Assembly: GCA_934718155.1 (NCBI GenBank)
Contig: CAKUZF010000007.1
Span: 18,082-82,081, forward strand
DNA length: 64,000 nucleotides
Reading direction: 5' to 3'
DNA from: an uncultured Parabacteroides sp.
GTDB taxonomy: Bacteria > Bacteroidota > Bacteroidia > Bacteroidales > Tannerellaceae
The position numbers and the translations under genes are program-made. The notes under the pieces are model-generated. The model was given only the letters and a program-made list of their open reading frames with translations. It ran no database searches and was not told the DNA's origin. Shown here piece after piece: positions 59,536-64,000 of the stretch (within the stretch, counting starts at the first letter, position 1; every line of letters starts with the position of its first letter).

Positions 59536-60675
59536 TCACAAGGCGCCCTTTGTGCTGGGCAGTTCATAACGATAGATGTCGCGACGAATGGCCATCTTGA
59601 TGGAACGAGCCAACGCCTTGAAGATGCCCTCTATCTTGTGATGCTCGTTCACCCCCTCGGCATGGATGTTGAGGTTCATGCGCGCCGCATCGCTCAGGCT
59701 CTTGAAGAAATGCAGAAACATCTCGGTCGGCACGTCGCCTATCTTCTCGCGCTTGAACTCCGCCTCCCACACCAGCCAAGGCCTACCGCCGAAATCGAGT
59801 GCTACCCGGCAGAGGCAGTCGTCCATCGGCAGGCAATAGCCATAACGCTCAATGCCTCGCTTGTCGCCCAGTGCCTTGCCCAATGCCTCGCCCAACGCCA
59901 AGGCCGTATCCTCGATGGTGTGATGCTCATCCACCTCCAGGTCGCCCACGACCCGAATCGTCAGGTCGGTACCCGAATGCTTACCGATCTGCTCCAGCAT
60001 GTGGTCGAAGAAGCCCAAGCCTGTCTGGATGTCGCAACGGCCCCTACCGTCAAGGTTCCAGTCCACCCAGATGTCGGTCTCTTTGGTGACACGTCGCACT
60101 TCAGCCCGCCGTTCACCCGCAAAAAGAAACGCACTGACCCGCTCCCAATCGTCGCTGATCAGCACCGGGTGGAGCGGCACGTGATAAGCAGACAACGCCT
60201 CGGCCGCCTCTTCGTCGTCGGCATGCAGCCAGATGCCCTTCGCTCCCAAGTTGTAGGCCAGCTCCATATCGGTCAGCCTGTCGCCAATCACGTAGCTATG
60301 GGCCAAATCATATTCATCGGTCAGATACTTGCCCAGCATCCCTAAGCGGGGCTTGCGGTTGGGCGAGTGCTCCTCGGACAGCGAGGGATCGATCAGCACC
60401 TCGTCGAACGTAACGCCCTCGCCCGCCAAGGTGTTCATCATCATGTTGTGTGCAGGCCAGAAGGAGGACTCGGGAAAGGAGTCCGTGCCCAGCCCATCTT
60501 GATTAGAGACCATCACAAACTCGAAATCGAGCTGCTTACGCACGAAGTAGAGCGCACGCATCACCTTCGGCACAAAGACCAGCTTCTCTAAGCTATCCAG
60601 CTGATAATCGACGGGCGGCTCCTCCACGAGTGTGCCGTCGCGGTCGATGAAAAGCACTCTCTTTCCTGTCTTCAT
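59536..60675 (-). CDS. hisB: Bifunctional histidinol-phosphatase / imidazoleglycerol-phosphate dehydratase
   Basis: Two steps of histidine synthesis in one chain of about 379 residues. The N-terminal HAD phosphatase has motif I LFIDRDGTL with Asp11 and Asp13. The C-terminal dehydratase from about 185 has GLGFFDHMLEQIGKHSGTDL, DEHHTIEDTALALGEAL and NEHHKIEGIFKALARSIKMA metal-binding His clusters. The frame is open 28 codons upstream, but the Met at 60675 has a GGAGGTG ribosome-binding site and overlaps the hisC stop by 4 bases (ATGA), so it is chosen. Last of the four his genes here. Confidence 0.95.
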   Translation of the reverse strand: MKTGKRVLFIDRDGTLVEEPPVDYQLDSLEKLVFVPKVMRALYFVRKQLDFEFVMVSNQDGLGTDSFPESSFWPAHNMMMNTLAGEGVTFDEVLIDPSLSEEHSPNRKPRLGMLGKYLTDEYDLAHSYVIGDRLTDMELAYNLGAKGIWLHADDEEAAEALSAYHVPLHPVLISDDWERVSAFLFAGERRAEVRRVTKETDIWVDWNLDGRGRCDIQTGLGFFDHMLEQIGKHSGTDLTIRVVGDLEVDEHHTIEDTALALGEALGKALGDKRGIERYGYCLPMDDCLCRVALDFGGRPWLVWEAEFKREKIGDVPTEMFLHFFKSLSDAARMNLNIHAEGVNEHHKIEGIFKALARSIKMAIRRDIYRYELPSTKGAL

Positions 60676-61712
60676 GCTTCCACCTCCTTCCTGATCGCCT
60701 CCAATAAGAGGTCGTTTTCGGCAGGCAGGCCAATCGTGATGCGCAAACAACCTTGGCACTTCTGCACCCGGTTACGATTGCGCACGATGATGCCCCGGCG
60801 CACCAAGGCGGCATACAGACCATCGGCATCGCCCACACGCACCAGCAGGAAGTTGGCCTCCGAGGGATAGACCGTGAAGCCGAAAGGAGCTTGCGCCAGA
60901 GCCTGCGCCAGACGGGCACGCTCTGCCAAGATCACCTCCACTTGCCTCCGCATCTCCTGTTCGCCATCGAGCAGTTCCATCGCCTTCTCTTGCACCAGCA
61001 GACTGATATTATAAGGATACTTGATCTTGTTCAAAACGGCGATGAGCTGCGGATCGGCGAAGGCCATGCCCAAACGGATAGCCGCCGCACCCCACGCCTT
61101 CGAGAAGGTTTGCAGCACAATCAGGTTGGGCCATTGGGGCAACTCCTGCAAGAAGGTCGGCTCCGACGAGAAGTCGATGTAGGCTTCGTCAACCACCACC
61201 AGCCCGTCGAACCGACGCAACACCTCGCGGATGGCCTCCCGGCGCAGGATGTTTCCGCTCGGGTTGTTGGGCGAACAGAGATAAATCACCTTCGTGTGCG
61301 CATCCGTCGCCGCAAGCAATGCCTCGACATCAAGGTCGAACCGATCGTCGAGCGGCACCTTCCGGCAGTCCACGTTGTTAGTCTCCGCCGCCACCTCATA
61401 CATGCCATACGAGGGAGCGATAGTCACCAAGTTGTCTTGCGCTGGTTCGCAGAAGGCACGCACCACCAGGTCGATCGCCTCGTCGCTCCCGTTTCCCAGG
61501 AAGATCGATGCCGCATCCACCCGCTTCACCTGAGCGATACGCTCCTTCAGCAACCGCTGCAGCGGGTCGGGATAACGGTTGAACGGCTCGTTCCAAGGGT
61601 TCTCATTCGCATCCAAGAAGACCGACGCCTCGCCTTGGAACTCGTTGCGAGCGGAGGAGTAAGGGCTCATCCGCCACACGTTCGGTCGCACTAATTCTTC
61701 TAAACTTTTCAT
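60672..61712 (-). CDS. hisC: Histidinol-phosphate aminotransferase
   Basis: PLP-dependent aminotransferase making histidinol phosphate from imidazole-acetol phosphate. 346 residues. Markers are the N-terminal LDANENPWNEPFNRYPDPLQ, FLGNGSDEAIDLVVRAFCEP, CSPNNPSGN, VDEAYIDFS (Asp and Tyr contacting PLP), and the PLP Lys in LQTFSKAWGAAAIRLGMA. The start overlaps the hisD stop by 4 bases and the end overlaps hisB, so the three genes are tightly coupled. Confidence 0.96.
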   Translation of the reverse strand: MKSLEELVRPNVWRMSPYSSARNEFQGEASVFLDANENPWNEPFNRYPDPLQRLLKERIAQVKRVDAASIFLGNGSDEAIDLVVRAFCEPAQDNLVTIAPSYGMYEVAAETNNVDCRKVPLDDRFDLDVEALLAATDAHTKVIYLCSPNNPSGNILRREAIREVLRRFDGLVVVDEAYIDFSSEPTFLQELPQWPNLIVLQTFSKAWGAAAIRLGMAFADPQLIAVLNKIKYPYNISLLVQEKAMELLDGEQEMRRQVEVILAERARLAQALAQAPFGFTVYPSEANFLLVRVGDADGLYAALVRRGIIVRNRNRVQKCQGCLRITIGLPAENDLLLEAIRKEVEA

Positions 61713-62992
61713 AAGGCATTCAATCTTACGGTTACGGCATTGCGGTGCGCCTCTAAGCTCTCACCCTCGGCCATCGTGCGGATGGTCTCGCCCAGCGAGC
61801 GGATGCCCTCGGCCGTAATCTGCTGAAACGTTATCTTCTTCATAAAACTATCGAGGTTCACGCCGCTGTAGGCACGAGCGTAGCCGTTGGTAGGCAACGT
61901 GTGATTAGTGCCCGAGGCATAGTCTCCCGCACTCTCCGGGGTGTAAGATCCCAGAAACACGCTGCCCGCATTCTCTACTCGGGCGGCGAAAGCCTCGCAG
62001 TCGGCCGTTTGCACGATAAGGTGCTCCGGTGCGTAAAGGTTGGTGAAGTCGGCCACCTCGTCTTGGCTCCTCAAAAGCACGATGCGGCTATGCGCCAAAG
62101 CCTTCTCGGTGATCTCACGGCGAGGCAGACGAGCCAGCTGCGCCTCGATGGCCGCCTCAACCGGCCCAATCAACGCCTCACTGGTGGTCACTAGCATCGC
62201 CTGGCTGTCGACACCATGCTCGGCCTGCGAAAGGAAATCAGCCGCAATAAAGTCGGGATTCGCCGTCTCATCGGCCACCACCTCTACCTCCGAAGGACCT
62301 GCGGGCATGTCGATGGCCACCTCCTTGAGGCTGACCCATTGCTTGGCCGCCGTCACATACTGATTGCCCGGGCCGAAGATCTTATATACCTTCGGGATCG
62401 ACTCCGTGCCATAAGCCATGGCAGCGATAGCTTGTATACCTCCCGCCTTAAACACCTTGTGCACGCCTGCCGCCTGGGCAGCGAAGAGCACGGCGGGATG
62501 CACCCTGCCCGTCGTCTTGTTAGGCGGTGTGCAAAGCACAATCTCCCGGCAACCGGCAATCCGTGCCGGCACGGCCAGCATCAGCACCGTCGAGAAGAGC
62601 GGAGCCGTACCACCAGGGATGTAAAGCCCCACCTTCTCGATCGGCAACGCACGTTGCCAACAACGTACGCCTGGTGTAGTCTCCACCTCAACGCCTCCAA
62701 ACCGCTGAGCCGCATGGAAACGCTCAATGTTGCCCATCGCCCTACGGATGGCACACTTCAACTCGTCGGGAACAAGCCGTTCGGCCTCTTCCATCTCCGC
62801 CTCGCCTACCCGCAGTTCAGTCAGCGTCACCTTGTCAAACTGCTCCTCGTAGGCCTTAACAGCCTTGTCGCCCTCAAGGCGCACTCGCTCCAGCACCGTG
62901 CGAACGGTATCGAAAAGGGCACTCACGTCCATTGCCGGGCGTTTAGCCAGTGCGGGCCACTCCGCTCTGGCAGGGTATCTCACTATCTCCAT
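61709..62992 (-). CDS. hisD: Histidinol dehydrogenase
   Basis: Zn- and NAD-dependent enzyme for the last two steps of histidine synthesis. 427 residues. Conserved segments: VGLYIPGGTAPLFSTVLMLA, KVFKAGGIQAIAAMAYGTES, IFGPGNQYVTAAKQWVSL, DMPAGPSEVEVVADE, LSQAEHGVDSQAMLV (Zn/His), YAPEHLIVQT and the C-terminal TNHTLPTNGYARAYSGV. It lies between hisG (48-base gap) and hisC (4-base overlap). Confidence 0.97.
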   Translation of the reverse strand: MEIVRYPARAEWPALAKRPAMDVSALFDTVRTVLERVRLEGDKAVKAYEEQFDKVTLTELRVGEAEMEEAERLVPDELKCAIRRAMGNIERFHAAQRFGGVEVETTPGVRCWQRALPIEKVGLYIPGGTAPLFSTVLMLAVPARIAGCREIVLCTPPNKTTGRVHPAVLFAAQAAGVHKVFKAGGIQAIAAMAYGTESIPKVYKIFGPGNQYVTAAKQWVSLKEVAIDMPAGPSEVEVVADETANPDFIAADFLSQAEHGVDSQAMLVTTSEALIGPVEAAIEAQLARLPRREITEKALAHSRIVLLRSQDEVADFTNLYAPEHLIVQTADCEAFAARVENAGSVFLGSYTPESAGDYASGTNHTLPTNGYARAYSGVNLDSFMKKITFQQITAEGIRSLGETIRTMAEGESLEAHRNAVTVRLNAL

Positions 62993-63040
62993 TCTTTTCT
63001 CACTTTTGCTCTATTAATATATATGTATAAAAAAGAAAAC

Positions 63041-63892
63041 TCAGCGTATCATCTTCTCGATTGGCAGCACCAAGATACCCTCGGCACCCAACGCTTTCAG
63101 TTTTCCGATTATCTCCCAGAAGTGGCTCTCGGCAATCACCGACTGCACAGAGACCCAGTTGGCATCAGCCAGGGGAGTCACCGTCGGACTCTTCATGCCG
63201 GGCAGCAACTCGATAATCTCGCCTAAGCGCTCCTTCGGAGCGTTCAGCAAGACATACTTCTTGCCCTCCGCCTCCTGAATAGCGGCGAAGCGAAACAGCA
63301 GCTCATCCAGAATAGCCTGCTTATCGGCCGAAAGATGAGGGTGGGCAATCAGCAACGCCTCGCAGGGAAGCACCACCTCCACCTCCTTCAGCTGGTTACT
63401 GACCAGCGTGCTGCCCGAACTGACGATGTCGAAAATAGCATCAGCCAGGCCAATGCCCGGAGCAATCTCAACCGACCCACTGATCACGTGGATATTGGCC
63501 TCCACCTGCCTCTCGGCCAAGAACCGCCTTAATATCTCTGGGTAAGAGGTGGCGATGGTCTTTCCCTCAAACCACTCCACCCCGTCGTAATCCTCCTCCT
63601 TGGGAATCGCCAGCGAGAGGCGGCATTTGCTGAAGCCCAACCGTCGCAACAGGAGAGCCTTCGCCCCCTTCTCCACATACTCATTCTCGCCCACAATACC
63701 CACATCGGCCACTCCGTTGGCCACCGACTCAGGGATATCGTCGTCGCGCAAGAACAGCACCTCCACGGGGAAGCCCTTGGCCGACAGCAGCAAAATGCGC
63801 TTTCCTCTATTCAAACGAATGCCCGCCTCAGCGAGCAGCATCATCGTCTCATCATACAGACGACCTTTTGATTGCACAGCAATTCTCAACAT
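63041..63892 (-). CDS. hisG: ATP phosphoribosyltransferase (long form)
   Basis: First, feedback-regulated step of histidine synthesis: ATP plus PRPP. About 283 residues, the long form with a C-terminal ACT-like domain for histidine inhibition (KKYVLLNAPKERLGEIIELL, then SPTVTPLADANWVSVQSVIA). The catalytic domain starts MLRIAVQSKGRLYDETMMLL; DVGIVGENEYVEKG and the PRPP loop DAIFDIVSSGSTLVSNQLKE are present. No HisZ is needed by this form. The frame is open 11 codons upstream (63925), but the family start MLRIAVQSKGR at 63892 is preferred. First gene of the his cluster; hisH, hisA, hisF and hisI are not in the window. Confidence 0.95.
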   Translation of the reverse strand: MLRIAVQSKGRLYDETMMLLAEAGIRLNRGKRILLLSAKGFPVEVLFLRDDDIPESVANGVADVGIVGENEYVEKGAKALLLRRLGFSKCRLSLAIPKEEDYDGVEWFEGKTIATSYPEILRRFLAERQVEANIHVISGSVEIAPGIGLADAIFDIVSSGSTLVSNQLKEVEVVLPCEALLIAHPHLSADKQAILDELLFRFAAIQEAEGKKYVLLNAPKERLGEIIELLPGMKSPTVTPLADANWVSVQSVIAESHFWEIIGKLKALGAEGILVLPIEKMIR

Positions 63893-64000
63893 AGCTCTAC
63901 TATTTTTTCTAACGTTACTATTCACAATACTCTGTTAATAATTTCGTAATCGTTTGAAAATGAGCAAGTTGATTAACAAAATACAACTAAATAAATTTGG

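Noticed and set aside
63893..64000. Histidine attenuator ahead of hisG
   Set aside because: There is no leader peptide with a run of His codons and no terminator-like hairpin in the visible 108 bases; the window ends before anything further upstream can be judged.
1..64000. tRNA genes, insertion sequences, prophage
   Set aside because: No TPsiC-loop with matching stems, no transposase or integrase frame and no phage gene was recognised on either strand.

Overview
The window reads as a chromosomal segment of a Bacteroidales bacterium with fairly high GC for that order; the genus cannot be fixed from the sequence alone. Four things support this. The primary sigma factor is the short (286 aa) Bacteroidetes form. 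Most transcription units are preceded by a -7 box of the form TANNTTTG or TANNTTCG. Bacteroidetes-only families are present (DUF4290, DUF4295, DUF4835). The V-type ATPase operon has the Bacteroidetes order E-DUF2764-A-B-D-I-K. Apart from rnpB I found no RNA gene, and I found no tRNA, insertion sequence, phage or CRISPR array.

Layout, left to right. 1-3.6 kb: 3'-truncated folC, a TSCPD protein, a lipoprotein with an ABM fold and a FabK/nitronate-monooxygenase-like flavoprotein. 3.65-9.8 kb (minus): envelope and isoprenoid operon DUF4290-murA-rimM-M23 peptidase-dxr-rseP; MurA has Asp in place of the catalytic Cys. 9.9-11.5 kb: MlaE/MlaF lipid transporter pair. 11.7-16.3 kb: a second ABM protein, GtrA, folK, a lipoprotein and a fused FeoA-FeoB iron transporter. 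16.35-19.5 kb (minus): rnpB, a YihY membrane protein and a MATE transporter. 19.8-22.9 kb: HtrA protease, rpoD and ribE. 23-31.9 kb (minus): efflux operon with one adaptor, two different RND permeases and one TolC protein. 32.4-39.9 kb (minus): V-ATPase operon with Na+-type ligands in its K subunit. 40.6-46.6 kb (minus): CzcCBA-type metal efflux operon headed by a small His-rich membrane protein. 46.7-50.6 kb: M28 peptidase and a YgiQ radical SAM protein. 50.7-58.5 kb (minus): dnaN-exonuclease-coaBC-DUF4835-recN-hypothetical-rlmB-ridA. 58.7-59.3 kb (minus): rpmB-rpmG-DUF4295. 59.5-63.9 kb (minus): hisG-hisD-hisC-hisB, the first half of histidine biosynthesis.

The least ordinary signal is non-coding. 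Two intergenic stretches, 12539-12852 and 48365-48695, are diverged inverted copies of one composite element of about 320 bp. Each has 7-8 degenerate tandem units of exactly 22 bp, then an AT-rich palindrome around a (TA)n core, then a conserved tail ending in ATTGCGYCTG. The palindrome arms differ between copies yet stay self-complementary, which suggests a conserved hairpin or cruciform. A third 22-bp array with another sequence (40444-40509), also followed by a long palindrome, may be a distant relative. I do not recognise this family.

Starts were chosen by ribosome-binding sites, operon overlaps and -7 boxes; several open frames extend upstream of the start given here (DUF4290, yihY, the metal-efflux permease, hisB, hisG, ygiQ, gtrA and the His-rich protein).
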